45,128 nucleotides of DNA from assembly GCA_030651035.1 (NCBI GenBank), contig JAUSCK010000206.1, positions 1-45,128 on the forward strand. Reading direction: 5' to 3'. Position 1 is the first letter of the stretch. Each line of letters begins with the position of its first letter. The translations under genes and the position numbers were made by a program. Below are positions 14,773 through 22,788 of this stretch, piece after piece. The notes beneath the pieces are model-generated. The model saw only the letters and a list, made by a program, of their open reading frames with translations, was not told the origin of the DNA and ran no database searches. Origin of the DNA: Elusimicrobiota bacterium. GTDB lineage: Bacteria > Elusimicrobiota > Elusimicrobia > Elusimicrobiales > UBA9959.

Positions 14773-17288
14773 AAACAGGAACGGACGCCCGCACCTTCCA
14801 GGAAATAGACGCGCGCCAGCAGGCCCGCTGGCGCGGGCAGGCCGCCTTCAAAACGGAGCGCCTGCCCGGAAAACCCAAATTTTACTGCCTCGACATGTTC
14901 CCCTATCCCTCGGGCGAAGGCCTGCACGTGGGACACCCGGAGGGCTACACCGCCTCCGACATACTTTGCCGCTACAAGCGCATGAAGGGCTTCGAGGTGC
15001 TGCACCCGATGGGCTGGGACGCCTTCGGCCTGCCCGCCGAGAACTACGCCATCAGCACCGGGGTCCACCCGCGCGTGACCACCGAAAAGAACTGCGCCAA
15101 TTACAAGCGCCAGCTGGAGTCACTGGGGTTCAGCTACGACTGGGACAGGGAAATAAGCACCACGGACCCGGCCTATTACAAGTGGACGCAGTGGGTGTTC
15201 CTGCAGCTTTACAAGAAGGGCCTGGCCTACGAGGCCACCACCATGCCGATAAACTGGTGCCCCAAGTGCAAGACCGGCCTGGCCAATGAGGAAGTTTTCC
15301 AGGGCCGCTGCGACCGCTGCGAGACCCCGATAGAAAAAAAGAACCTTAAGCAGTGGATGCTCAGGATCACCGCCTACGGCGACCGGCTGCTGGCCGGCCT
15401 GGAAGGCACCGATTGGCCGAATTCCACGATGCTGATGCAGAAGAACTGGGTAGGCCGCTCCGAGGGAGCAGAAGCGGACTTCGCGCTCCCCGGCGGCGAA
15501 AAGCTGACAGTCTTCACCACCCGCCCGGATACCCTGTACGGCGCCACCTACATGGTGCTCGCGCCCGAACACCCGCTTACTCTCAAACTGACGACGCCGG
15601 ACCAGAAAGCGGCAGTAGAAGCATACATAGCGGCGGCCGCCCGCAAATCCGACCTGGAGCGCACGGAGCTGGCCAAGGACAAGACGGGCGTTTTCACCGG
15701 CGCTTACGCCGTAAACCCGGTCAACGGCGAGAAACTTCCGGTCTGGACCGCCGACTACGTGCTGACCACCTACGGCACCGGCGCTATCATGGCCGTCCCC
15801 GCCCACGACTCACGGGACCACGAGTTCGCCGCCAAGTTCGGCCTGAAGATGATCGAAGTCCTGAAACCGCCGCCGGATTGGAAAGGCGAAGGCGCTTTCT
15901 GCGGAGACGGCACCGCCGTAAACTCCGGCATCATCGACGGCCTGCCCACGCAGGAAGCGAAGAAAAAGATCACGGCCTGGCTGGAGGAAAAAGGCATAGG
16001 CCGGGCCAAGGTGAATTTCAAGCTGCGCGACTGGCTCTTCGCCCGCCAGCGCTATTGGGGCGAACCGATCCCGCTGGTGCACTGCCCCAAATGCGGCACG
16101 GTCCCCGTGCCGGAGAAGGAGCTGCCTCTGTTGCTGCCCGACGTCGAGAAGTACCAGCCCACCGGCACCGGGGAATCCCCCCTTGCCGCCATAGACAGCT
16201 GGGTAAACACTTCCTGCCCCGCCTGCGGCGGAGCGGCTAAACGCGAAACCAACACCATGCCCCAGTGGGCCGGCTCCTGCTGGTATTACCTGCGCTTCAT
16301 AGACCCGAAGAACCCCTCAGCTTTTGTGGATAAGGAACTGGAAAAGGCCTGGATGCCGGTGGACCTTTATATAGGCGGCTCCGAGCACGCCGTCCTGCAC
16401 CTGCTCTACGCCAGGTTCTGGCACAAGGTCCTGTTCGACCTGGGACTGGTCTCCACGGACGAGCCTTTCAGGAAGCTCGTCCACCCCGGCATGATACTCG
16501 CCTACGCCTACCGCGACGGCAAAGGGGCCTACCGCGGCTACAAGGAGCTCGACATCGCGGAGGACGGCACCGCAAAAACGCCCGAGGGCGAAACGCTGAA
16601 GCCCGTGGTGGAGAAGATGTCCAAGTCCAAGAAGAACGTGATAAACCCCGACGATATACAGGAGCGCTACGGCACGGACGCCTTCCGCCTTTACGAGATG
16701 TTCCTGGGCCCGCTGGAAGACACCAAGCCCTGGAACCTGCGCGGCATAGAGGGAGTTTTCCGCTTCATGAAGCGCGCTTACGCCTGGGGCCTGGAACGGC
16801 ACTCCGCCCTTACGGAAGACAAGGCCTCCGGCCCGGACCTGATACTGCGGCACCAGACCATAGAAAAGGTGGGCGCCGACATCGAGGCTCTCAAGTTCAA
16901 CACGGCCATCTCCGCGCTGATGGTTTACCTGAACCGCCTGACGGAGCAGAAGGAGACCTCCCGGGAGGACTTCAACACCTTCCTGGCCCTGCTGCACCCC
17001 TTCGCGCCGCATGTCACGGACGAACTCTGGGAGCTCTCCGGCGGGGAAACCACCCTGATGAGACAGCCCTGGCCGAGAGCCGACAAGGCCGTTATCTCCT
17101 CGCGCGACATCGAGATCCCGGTCCAGGTGAACGGGAAGGTAAAAGGGCGGCTGACCGTGAAGGAAACAACGCCGCAGGACGAGATAAAGCGCCTGGCCCT
17201 CGAGGCCGCGGCGCCGCACACCGCGGGCAAAACCGTGCTTAAGGTCATAGTGGTCCCGGGCCGCCTGGTAAGCATTGTGGTTAAGTAA
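14769..17288 (+). CDS. leuS: leucyl-tRNA synthetase
   Basis: LeuRS charges tRNA-Leu. The 839-residue protein is of normal bacterial length and has all landmarks. These are the HIGH-type HVGH at 53-56, the inserted zinc-like module with CPKCKT and CDRC, and the CP1 editing domain (TTRPDTLYGATYMVLAPEHP and YGTGAIMAVPAHDSRDHEFA). KMSKS lies at about 616-620, followed by the anticodon-binding domain and a C-terminal domain with VQVNGKVKGRL. It starts with GTG at 14769, overlapping the preceding stop. The order leuS-lptE-holA is the same as in Escherichia coli. Confidence 0.97.
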   Translation: MKTGTDARTFQEIDARQQARWRGQAAFKTERLPGKPKFYCLDMFPYPSGEGLHVGHPEGYTASDILCRYKRMKGFEVLHPMGWDAFGLPAENYAISTGVHPRVTTEKNCANYKRQLESLGFSYDWDREISTTDPAYYKWTQWVFLQLYKKGLAYEATTMPINWCPKCKTGLANEEVFQGRCDRCETPIEKKNLKQWMLRITAYGDRLLAGLEGTDWPNSTMLMQKNWVGRSEGAEADFALPGGEKLTVFTTRPDTLYGATYMVLAPEHPLTLKLTTPDQKAAVEAYIAAAARKSDLERTELAKDKTGVFTGAYAVNPVNGEKLPVWTADYVLTTYGTGAIMAVPAHDSRDHEFAAKFGLKMIEVLKPPPDWKGEGAFCGDGTAVNSGIIDGLPTQEAKKKITAWLEEKGIGRAKVNFKLRDWLFARQRYWGEPIPLVHCPKCGTVPVPEKELPLLLPDVEKYQPTGTGESPLAAIDSWVNTSCPACGGAAKRETNTMPQWAGSCWYYLRFIDPKNPSAFVDKELEKAWMPVDLYIGGSEHAVLHLLYARFWHKVLFDLGLVSTDEPFRKLVHPGMILAYAYRDGKGAYRGYKELDIAEDGTAKTPEGETLKPVVEKMSKSKKNVINPDDIQERYGTDAFRLYEMFLGPLEDTKPWNLRGIEGVFRFMKRAYAWGLERHSALTEDKASGPDLILRHQTIEKVGADIEALKFNTAISALMVYLNRLTEQKETSREDFNTFLALLHPFAPHVTDELWELSGGETTLMRQPWPRADKAVISSRDIEIPVQVNGKVKGRLTVKETTPQDEIKRLALEAAAPHTAGKTVLKVIVVPGRLVSIVVK

Positions 17289-17320
17289 GTGGTAAGCAGT
17301 AAGCTTAATCCTTAATCCTT
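17289..17320. repeat. short GGTAAG/TAATCC intergenic repeat
   Basis: After the leuS stop, GTGGTAAGCAGTAAG is followed by CTTAATCCTTAATCCTT. The same words occur, more often and in inverted orientation, at 23983-24057 between pilC and pilT. It appears to be a partial copy of that element. Confidence 0.55.
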
Positions 17321-17337
17321 GTAGTCACGGGGGAATT

Positions 17338-17925
17338 ATGAAGAAATTGATATTTTTTACCGCGGTTTTAGGGCTTGCCGCATGCTCAAGCTCGGATATA
17401 ATATACAAGCCCGCCACGCAGAAACTGCCGCTGTACATCAAGCGCATAGCCGTGCGGCCCTTCGCCAACAAGACCCAGCAGTTCGGGCTTGAAGAGAAGA
17501 TCACGCTTAAGGTGATAGAGGAATTCCTGAAGAACGGGGAGTACATCGTGTCTCCCGAAAACGCGGCGCAGGGCGTGATAGTGGGCGAGATAAGCCACTA
17601 CATACTCACCCCGATACAGTACGACGTGAACCTGGTGCCCACGGTTTACAAGCTCAACGTGATCGCCGGGCTGCGCCTGCTGGACCGCGAGCAGAACCGC
17701 TACCTGTGGGAGGAGCCGGCCCTGCAGGTGACCAAGATATATTCCGCCGCCAACCTGCCGGGAGGGCTCACGGAGGAGCAGGCCAGGGAAGCCCTGTGGG
17801 AGATACTGGCCAAGGACGTGGTGCTGCGCACGGTATCGGGCTTCGGCTCGGTTTCCAGCACCTCGCAGAAAAAGCTGCCCGGGAACCAGGACGTGCAGCA
17901 GTCGTCAGGCACCGTTATTCCCTAA
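17338..17925 (+). CDS. lptE: LPS-assembly lipoprotein LptE
   Basis: This 195-residue lipoprotein has signal peptide MKKLIFFTAVLGLAAC; the lipobox LAAC places the lipidated Cys at 16. The body has the LptE/RlpB pattern: YIKRIAVRPFANKTQQFGLEEKIT, a helix with VIEEFLKNGEY, then GVIVGEISHYILTPIQYD and a final strand-helix. LptE plugs the LptD beta-barrel and helps insert lipopolysaccharide at the outer membrane. Its place between leuS and holA is the same as in E. coli, which supports the call. The 25-residue Ser/Gln-rich tail is likely disordered. Shine-Dalgarno GGGGG precedes the ATG. Confidence 0.88.
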   Translation: MKKLIFFTAVLGLAACSSSDIIYKPATQKLPLYIKRIAVRPFANKTQQFGLEEKITLKVIEEFLKNGEYIVSPENAAQGVIVGEISHYILTPIQYDVNLVPTVYKLNVIAGLRLLDREQNRYLWEEPALQVTKIYSAANLPGGLTEEQAREALWEILAKDVVLRTVSGFGSVSSTSQKKLPGNQDVQQSSGTVIP

Positions 17926-17956
17926 TTTATGAACTATCAGCCGCATGAGAGATTGA

Positions 17957-18025
17957 ACATGGATAAACAGGATGGACAGGATTTGTATTTCCCTCTCTTA
18001 TCCTGTTTATCCTGTTCATCGATGT
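17957..18025. repeat. ACATGGAT/ACAGGAT palindromic repeat, copy 1
   Basis: The left arm (17957-17982) starts ACATGGATAAACAGGATGG; the right arm (18000-18025) is its imperfect inverted copy. The AT-rich loop is 17 nt. It lies between lptE and holA. Four related copies occur in this window. Confidence 0.9.
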
Positions 18026-18035
18026 GAGTAAATAA

Positions 18036-19037
18036 ATGCCGACACTAACCCCGAAAGCGCTGGCCGACGAATGGGCCAAAAAGAAAACCCGCCCGGTGTA
18101 TTATCTCTGCGGAGAGGAAACCGCGATGAAGGACGCGGCCCTGAAGCGCCTTGAGGGGATCTTTAAGCCGGAATCTTTCAATTTCTCGGTGCGCGACGCC
18201 GAGACCGCGGACATAGCGCAGGCCCTGGACGAGGCGCAGACCGCGCCGATGCTGGCCGAGGTGCGCTTTGTGGCGCTGAAGCGGGTTGAGAAACTTAAAA
18301 AAGAGCCGCTCAAGGCCCTGCTGGCCTACCTGGAGGACCCCTGCCCCAGCGCCTGCCTGCTGCTGCTGTCCGACTGGCCGCGCGAGAAGCAGGACCCCAT
18401 TCCCGGCGCGCTCGGCCCGGAATCCGCCGTTGTGAATTTCGACACGATGTCCCCGGCCCAGGCCATAGAGCGCCTTAACTCCGTGCTGCTGGCGAACGGC
18501 GTGAAGACCGACGGCGAAGCGCTGGAACTGCTGGTGGAACTGCTGGGGACGGATTCGGTAACGCTGGACGGCGAGGCGGAAAAGATCGTCCTCTACATGC
18601 ACGGGCAGAACAGGTTCTTCAACCCTGACGACGCGCTGGCCCTGGCCGGCTTCGCCCGGACGCAGCATCCTTTTGCACTCTCCAACGCGGTCTGCTCAAG
18701 GCGCCCGGCCGAAGCCGCCCAGGCCGCCGCCAGCATGCTGGCCTTTGGCACAGAGCCGCTGGCCCTGCTGTCCCAGATCTCCCGCGCGGTGGAGAGGCTG
18801 CTCAAGGTGAAGCGGCTGTCAGCGGCCGGCGAAGGCCCCGCCGCCTGCTACCAGGCCGGCATGTCCCCGGGCCAGTACCACGCGTTGCTGCAAAACGCGG
18901 GGGCTTATACCGAGGAGAAACTCCTGCGCGCCCTAAGGCGCTGCCTTGAGGCGGAGGAGCTGCTTAAATCTTCTTCCAAAAGGGACCCGGGGCTGGTTAT
19001 CAGGCAGCTGGCTTACGAGATAACTTCAGCCAAGTAG
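18036..19037 (+). CDS. holA: DNA polymerase III subunit delta
   Basis: This 333-residue protein is HolA, the delta subunit of the clamp loader. Family marks are an N-terminal VYYLCGEETAMKDAALKRL (the modified P-loop-like start), FNFSVRDAETADIAQALDEAQTAPMLAEVRFVALKRVEKLK, then LGTDSVTLDGEAEKIVLY and a C-terminal helical collar (LLKSSSKRDPGLVIRQLAYEI). Delta opens the sliding clamp at primer ends. It follows lptE as in the leuS-lptE-holA order of E. coli, separated here by a palindromic repeat. No clear Shine-Dalgarno is seen; the start is placed by family length. Confidence 0.93.
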   Translation: MPTLTPKALADEWAKKKTRPVYYLCGEETAMKDAALKRLEGIFKPESFNFSVRDAETADIAQALDEAQTAPMLAEVRFVALKRVEKLKKEPLKALLAYLEDPCPSACLLLLSDWPREKQDPIPGALGPESAVVNFDTMSPAQAIERLNSVLLANGVKTDGEALELLVELLGTDSVTLDGEAEKIVLYMHGQNRFFNPDDALALAGFARTQHPFALSNAVCSRRPAEAAQAAASMLAFGTEPLALLSQISRAVERLLKVKRLSAAGEGPAACYQAGMSPGQYHALLQNAGAYTEEKLLRALRRCLEAEELLKSSSKRDPGLVIRQLAYEITSAK

Positions 19038-19063
19038 GATGAAGATCGGACGGCCAAAGCAAA

Positions 19064-19086
19064 ACCCCGGCTGACTGCGCCGGGGT
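19064..19086 (-). terminator. terminator hairpin after rpsT
   Basis: ACCCCGGC and GCCGGGGT pair over a 7-nt loop. Read on the minus strand it is followed by TTTTGCTTT, so it best serves rpsT, though it may also stop the converging holA transcript. Confidence 0.7.
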
Positions 19087-19112
19087 AGCTCTTTCTAAAC
19101 AAAGAAAGAATA

Positions 19113-19409
19113 TTATTTCACTGAAGGGTTCTGCGCTATCGCCTTAACGCGCGCTGCGAGGCGGGATTTCTTCCGCGCGGCGGCTTTCCAGTGGATAGTG
19201 CTGGTCTTGGCGGCCTTATCGAGCAGGGCATAAGCTTTGGGCAGCATTTTCTGCGCGTTCTCCATGTCGTTCTTGACAATGAGAGTGCCGAACTCTTTTA
19301 AAGTGTCGTGGATCCTGGTTTTTACGCCCCTGTTCTTGGAGGCCAGCTTCTCTGATTTGCGCCAGGCTTTGATAGCGCTGGTATGTCTTCCGGTCTTGAG
19401 TTTTGCCAT
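19113..19409 (-). CDS. rpsT: 30S ribosomal protein bS20
   Basis: This 98-residue basic protein has the S20 pattern: MAKLKTGRHTSAIKAWRKSEKLASKNRGVKTRI, a central helix, and LDKAAKTSTIHWKAAARKKSRLAARV. S20 binds 16S rRNA early in small-subunit assembly. The length is slightly above the usual 85-90, with an acidic-to-basic helical core. It is divergent from murJ with only 22 bp between start codons, so their promoters must overlap. A terminator hairpin lies 26 bp after the stop. Confidence 0.96.
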   Translation of the reverse strand: MAKLKTGRHTSAIKAWRKSEKLASKNRGVKTRIHDTLKEFGTLIVKNDMENAQKMLPKAYALLDKAAKTSTIHWKAAARKKSRLAARVKAIAQNPSVK

Positions 19410-19431
19410 AGTAGCGATAGTTTATCATTCT

Positions 19432-20985
19432 ATGCCCGAAAAAGCAAATACCCTCCCCCCTTCCTTCGCGCGGGGACTGTCCGGCATGGCCGGGGCCGGC
19501 CTCATAACCAAGGCTCTCGGCTACGCGCGGGACGCCCTGCTGGTGGCTTTTTTCGGCGGCGGGGCGCTGGCCGATGCCTACTACGCGGCTTTCCGGCTGA
19601 TGAACGTTTTCAGGCGCACCGTGGGCGAAGGCGCGCTCAACGCGGTGTTCATCCCCCTTCTTGAAAAGGAAAAAACGCGCGGGAAAGCCGCCGGACAGGC
19701 TTTCTTTTCCTCCTCCTGGACGGTTATCTTTTTCGGCTCGGCCCTGCTGTGCGCCGGCGGGGTCATTTTCAGGCGCGAGATGGTCGTGCTGGCAGCCTGG
19801 GGATTCAGGGGCGTGCCGGGCCAGGTCGAGCTTACCGCGCTGCTCGCCGCGGCCTTCATGCCCCACCTGGTCTTCGTGAACGCGGCGGCGCTTTTCACCG
19901 CCACGCTGAATTCCGCGCGCAGGTTCTTTTTGCCGGCGCTGGCTCCCGCCGCTTTTTCAATTTCCGTAATAGCCGTGCTGGCGGCTTTCCATTACGGCCT
20001 GTTCAGCGGGCTGGACGCGCGGGGCAAAATAATACTGGTGGCGGCCGTGGCTTCGGCGTCGGGCCTGCTGCAGGCCCTGGCGCTGCTGCCGCTGCTCAGG
20101 CGCGAGGGCTACGGGCTCGCGTTCACGAACCCCTTCAGGAACCTGGGCGCGGCGCCGGCCCTGATGGCCGCCGCGCCGGCCGCCCTGACGCTGGCCCAGG
20201 ACCAGGTTTCCATGCTGATAAACACCATGTACGCCAGTTTCCTGCCGCCCGGCTCGATCACCGCCATCTACAATTCGGCGCGCCTGGTCCAGTTCCCCGT
20301 TTCGCTTTTCGCGGTGGCCGCGGCTACCCTGTCCCTGCCCGAACTCGCGGCGAGGTCGGCGGCCGGAGACGCCGAAGGTTTCCGGCGTCAGCTGAAACCC
20401 GCGCTTACAGCTTCCTGGCTTATAATGCTGCCCGCCGCGCTGGGCATCGCCGTCATGGCCCTGCCGGTCTGCAGGGCGCTTTTCGAACACGGGAAGTTTT
20501 CACCCGAGCAGAGCCTGGCCACGTCGCGCGCGCTTTTCTGGCTCGCGCTGGGTCTTCCCGCCTACGGGCTGAACAAGGTGGCGGCCTCCGCCCTTTACGC
20601 CATGAGCAGGCAGAAAGCGCCGATAGCTATTATCTCCGGCCAGCTGGCGCTGAACGCGCTGCTGTGCCTGCCGCTGATGCGCTCAATGGGAGCGGGCGGA
20701 CTCATGCTGGCGACCTCGCTGAGTTCCTGGGCCGCGGCCCTGGCCTTCCTTGCCGCGCTAAAGTCCGAAGCCGGTTTCAGCCCGCTGGCTATACCGCTTT
20801 TCAGGCCGGCGCTGGCGGCGGCTGTTTCAGCGCTGTCCGCGCTGGCTTTGCGGGAAGCCCTGGCTCCCGCCGGCCCGCTCCTGGTAACCGCCGTCGCGGT
20901 GCCGTCCGCGGTGGCCGTTTATTTCCTCGCCCTTAAAGTCCTTAATGTGGAAGAAAGAAATCTGGTAACCGGCGGCAAATTTTAA
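19432..20985 (+). CDS. murJ: lipid II flippase MurJ
   Basis: This 517-residue membrane protein has about 14 transmembrane segments and the MurJ/MviN start: GMAGAGLITKALGYARDALLVAFFGGGALADAYYAAFRL then NVFRRTVGEGALNAVFIPLL. It moves lipid II, the peptidoglycan precursor, across the inner membrane. Further marks are QDQVSMLINTMYASFLPPGSI and EHGKFSPEQSLATSRALFW. The start at 19432 is chosen because it gives the family length; upstream in-frame codons would overlap rpsT. No Shine-Dalgarno is visible. uvrC begins 2 bp after the stop. Confidence 0.92.
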   Translation: MPEKANTLPPSFARGLSGMAGAGLITKALGYARDALLVAFFGGGALADAYYAAFRLMNVFRRTVGEGALNAVFIPLLEKEKTRGKAAGQAFFSSSWTVIFFGSALLCAGGVIFRREMVVLAAWGFRGVPGQVELTALLAAAFMPHLVFVNAAALFTATLNSARRFFLPALAPAAFSISVIAVLAAFHYGLFSGLDARGKIILVAAVASASGLLQALALLPLLRREGYGLAFTNPFRNLGAAPALMAAAPAALTLAQDQVSMLINTMYASFLPPGSITAIYNSARLVQFPVSLFAVAAATLSLPELAARSAAGDAEGFRRQLKPALTASWLIMLPAALGIAVMALPVCRALFEHGKFSPEQSLATSRALFWLALGLPAYGLNKVAASALYAMSRQKAPIAIISGQLALNALLCLPLMRSMGAGGLMLATSLSSWAAALAFLAALKSEAGFSPLAIPLFRPALAAAVSALSALALREALAPAGPLLVTAVAVPSAVAVYFLALKVLNVEERNLVTGGKF

Positions 20986-20987
20986 TA

Positions 20988-22292
20988 ATGGACCTGACAC
21001 ATTTACCGGCCAGCCCCGGAGTCTACCTGATGCGCGACGCGACCGGCGCCGTGCTTTACGTCGGCAAGGCCAAGGACCTGCGCCACCGCGTAGCGCAGTA
21101 TTTCCAGAAAAACCCGTCCGACACCAGGGGAAAGATCCCCAACCTTGTCGCGCTCATCCGCAGCATAGACTACATAGCCTCCGCCAGCGAACGAGAAGCC
21201 CTGCTGACCGAGCGCCAGCTCATACACGGCCTCCAGCCTTTCTTCAACGAGATGTGGAAAGACTCCAAGACCTACCCGTACCTGGAGCTGACCCGCGAGG
21301 ATTTCCCCCGCCTGCTGTTCACCCGCAGGAAGACGAAGGACGGGGGGCGGTACTTCGGTCCCTATCCTAAAGTGGAGCCGCTGAAGAAGCTCACAGGCTA
21401 TCTCTGGCGGATAAAGTTCATAAATTTGCGCCGCTGCCGCTGGGAGTTTTCCGTTGAAAAGCCCCTGGCTGAGCGCAAGATAAAAGCCTGCCTTTACTTC
21501 CACACCGGCCAGTGCACCGCGCCCTGCGCCGGGAAGATCTCGAAGGCGGCCTACGGCGCCCTGGCGGCGCGCGTGGCGGATTTCCTTAAAGGCGACTTCG
21601 AAAAGCTCCGCCTCGCTTTCAAAGCCAGGATGGCGCGCGCCGCCGCCAAGCTGGCCTACGAGGAAGCCTCCATGTACCGCGATTTCCTCAGCGCCTTCTC
21701 CCACATGGAGGAGCGCGTGCTCGTGCACAAGCTGGACCCGGATTTTCTGCAGCAGGCCACCGGCCGCACCGGGGCCGTTACCGCCCTTAAAGGGGCGCTG
21801 GGGCTGGCCCGCCCCCCCGCCCATATAGAGGCCTTCGACACCTCAAGCCTTTTCGGCAAGCAGGCGGCGGGCTCCTCGGTCTGTTTCATCAACGGCGAGA
21901 AGAACACCGCGCATTACCGTAAATACCGCATCAATTTCAAGAACGCTCCGGAGGGCGGGAACGACTTCGCCATGATGGAGGAGATAGTGGGCCGCCGCCT
22001 GGCGCAGCTGAAGAAGAAAGAGGAAACCCCGCCCGACCTGCTGCTGATCGACGGCGGGCCGGGCCAGCTGGCGGCGGCCATGAAGGCCCTGCGCGCGGCT
22101 GGCATGAAAATCCCGGTAATAGGGCTGGCCAAGCGGCTTGAGGAGATCTATATGCCGGGACGGGTGATGCCGCTGCTGCTTGACCGGGCGCATGCGGGGC
22201 TCAGGCTGCTGCAGGCGCTGCGCGACGAGGCGCACCGCTTCGGGGTGACCTACCACCGGAAGCTCCGCGGTAAAATAGGATATGAAGATTGA
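20988..22292 (+). CDS. uvrC: compact UvrC excinuclease subunit
   Basis: UvrC makes both incisions in nucleotide excision repair. This 434-residue version has a complete GIY-YIG domain (PGVYLMRDATGAVLYVGKAKDLRHRV), the Cys cluster region (CLYFHTGQCTAPCAG), a UVR motif (about 205-240) and the RNase H-like nuclease with Asp284 (AFDTSS), LLIDGGPGQL and DEAHRF. Typical UvrC is about 600 residues. The roughly 100-residue segment usually found between UVR and the nuclease is missing. So is the C-terminal (HhH)2 DNA-binding domain: it stops 14 residues after HRF. The palindromic repeat at 22302 starts 10 bp past the stop codon. Activity is plausible, since catalytic residues are retained, but DNA binding would differ. 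Confidence 0.9.
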   Translation: MDLTHLPASPGVYLMRDATGAVLYVGKAKDLRHRVAQYFQKNPSDTRGKIPNLVALIRSIDYIASASEREALLTERQLIHGLQPFFNEMWKDSKTYPYLELTREDFPRLLFTRRKTKDGGRYFGPYPKVEPLKKLTGYLWRIKFINLRRCRWEFSVEKPLAERKIKACLYFHTGQCTAPCAGKISKAAYGALAARVADFLKGDFEKLRLAFKARMARAAAKLAYEEASMYRDFLSAFSHMEERVLVHKLDPDFLQQATGRTGAVTALKGALGLARPPAHIEAFDTSSLFGKQAAGSSVCFINGEKNTAHYRKYRINFKNAPEGGNDFAMMEEIVGRRLAQLKKKEETPPDLLLIDGGPGQLAAAMKALRAAGMKIPVIGLAKRLEEIYMPGRVMPLLLDRAHAGLRLLQALRDEAHRFGVTYHRKLRGKIGYED

Positions 22293-22301
22293 TGGTTATA
22301 T

Positions 22302-22367
22302 ACATGGATAGACAGGATGTACAGGATTTTTTTCCTCTTATATCCTGTTTATCCTGTTCATCCATGT
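22302..22367. repeat. ACATGGAT/ACAGGAT palindromic repeat, copy 2
   Basis: The left arm starts ACATGGATAGACAGGATGT and the right arm ends CATCCATGT at 22367. It lies between uvrC and the alkyltransferase gene. Confidence 0.9.
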
Positions 22368-22406
22368 GAATTATATTTTGTGACAAAGAAACAGGTTTTA
22401 TTGGTG

Positions 22407-22697
22407 ATGAAAACTTATACGCCGTTCCAGCAGGCGGTATGGCGGGCCTGCATGGGCATCCCGTCGGGCCGGACACGGAGCTATAAGTGGATAGCGGAGA
22501 AGATAGGCAAGCGCGGCGCGGCGAGGGCGGTGGGCTCGGCGCTGGGAAAGAACCCTTTCGCGCCCATCGTTCCCTGCCACAGGGTCATAAAGTCCGACGG
22601 CACGCCCGGCGGCTTCTCCGCCCCCGGCGGCGTAAAAGCGAAGGTACAACTCCTGGAAATAGAAAAAGCCCGGGAAAACCCGGGCCTTAAACTTTAA
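22407..22697 (+). CDS. O6-alkylguanine-DNA alkyltransferase, single domain
   Basis: This 96-residue protein consists only of the DNA-binding/methyltransferase domain. It begins TPFQQAVWRACMGIPSGRTRSYKWIA, and the active site is IVPCHRVIKSDGTPGGFSAPGGVKAK. The Cys of PCHRV is the acceptor that removes alkyl groups from O6-guanine in a suicide reaction. Alkyltransferase-like proteins have Trp or another residue there, so this one should be active. Ogt/MGMT usually carry an extra N-terminal domain of about 70-80 residues, which is absent. The start is uncertain among TTG 22401, GTG 22404 and ATG 22407. It is flanked by repeat copies on both sides. Confidence 0.88.
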   Translation: MKTYTPFQQAVWRACMGIPSGRTRSYKWIAEKIGKRGAARAVGSALGKNPFAPIVPCHRVIKSDGTPGGFSAPGGVKAKVQLLEIEKARENPGLKL

Positions 22698-22770
22698 ACA
22701 TGGATAGACAGGATATACAGGATTTTTTATTTTTCCCTTTACATATCCTGTTTATCCTGCTCATCCATGT
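22698..22770. repeat. ACATGGAT/ACAGGAT palindromic repeat, copy 3
   Basis: It starts one base after the alkyltransferase stop and fills most of the gap to the convergent pilC gene. The arms are ACATGGATAGACAGGATAT and its inverted counterpart ending CATCCATGT. As a hairpin between convergent genes it could also end transcription. Confidence 0.9.
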
Positions 22771-22788
22771 GATTAAACTTTTCTGTCT

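Noticed and set aside
22407-22697. Alkyltransferase-like protein without activity
   Set aside because: The acceptor Cys in PCHRV is present.
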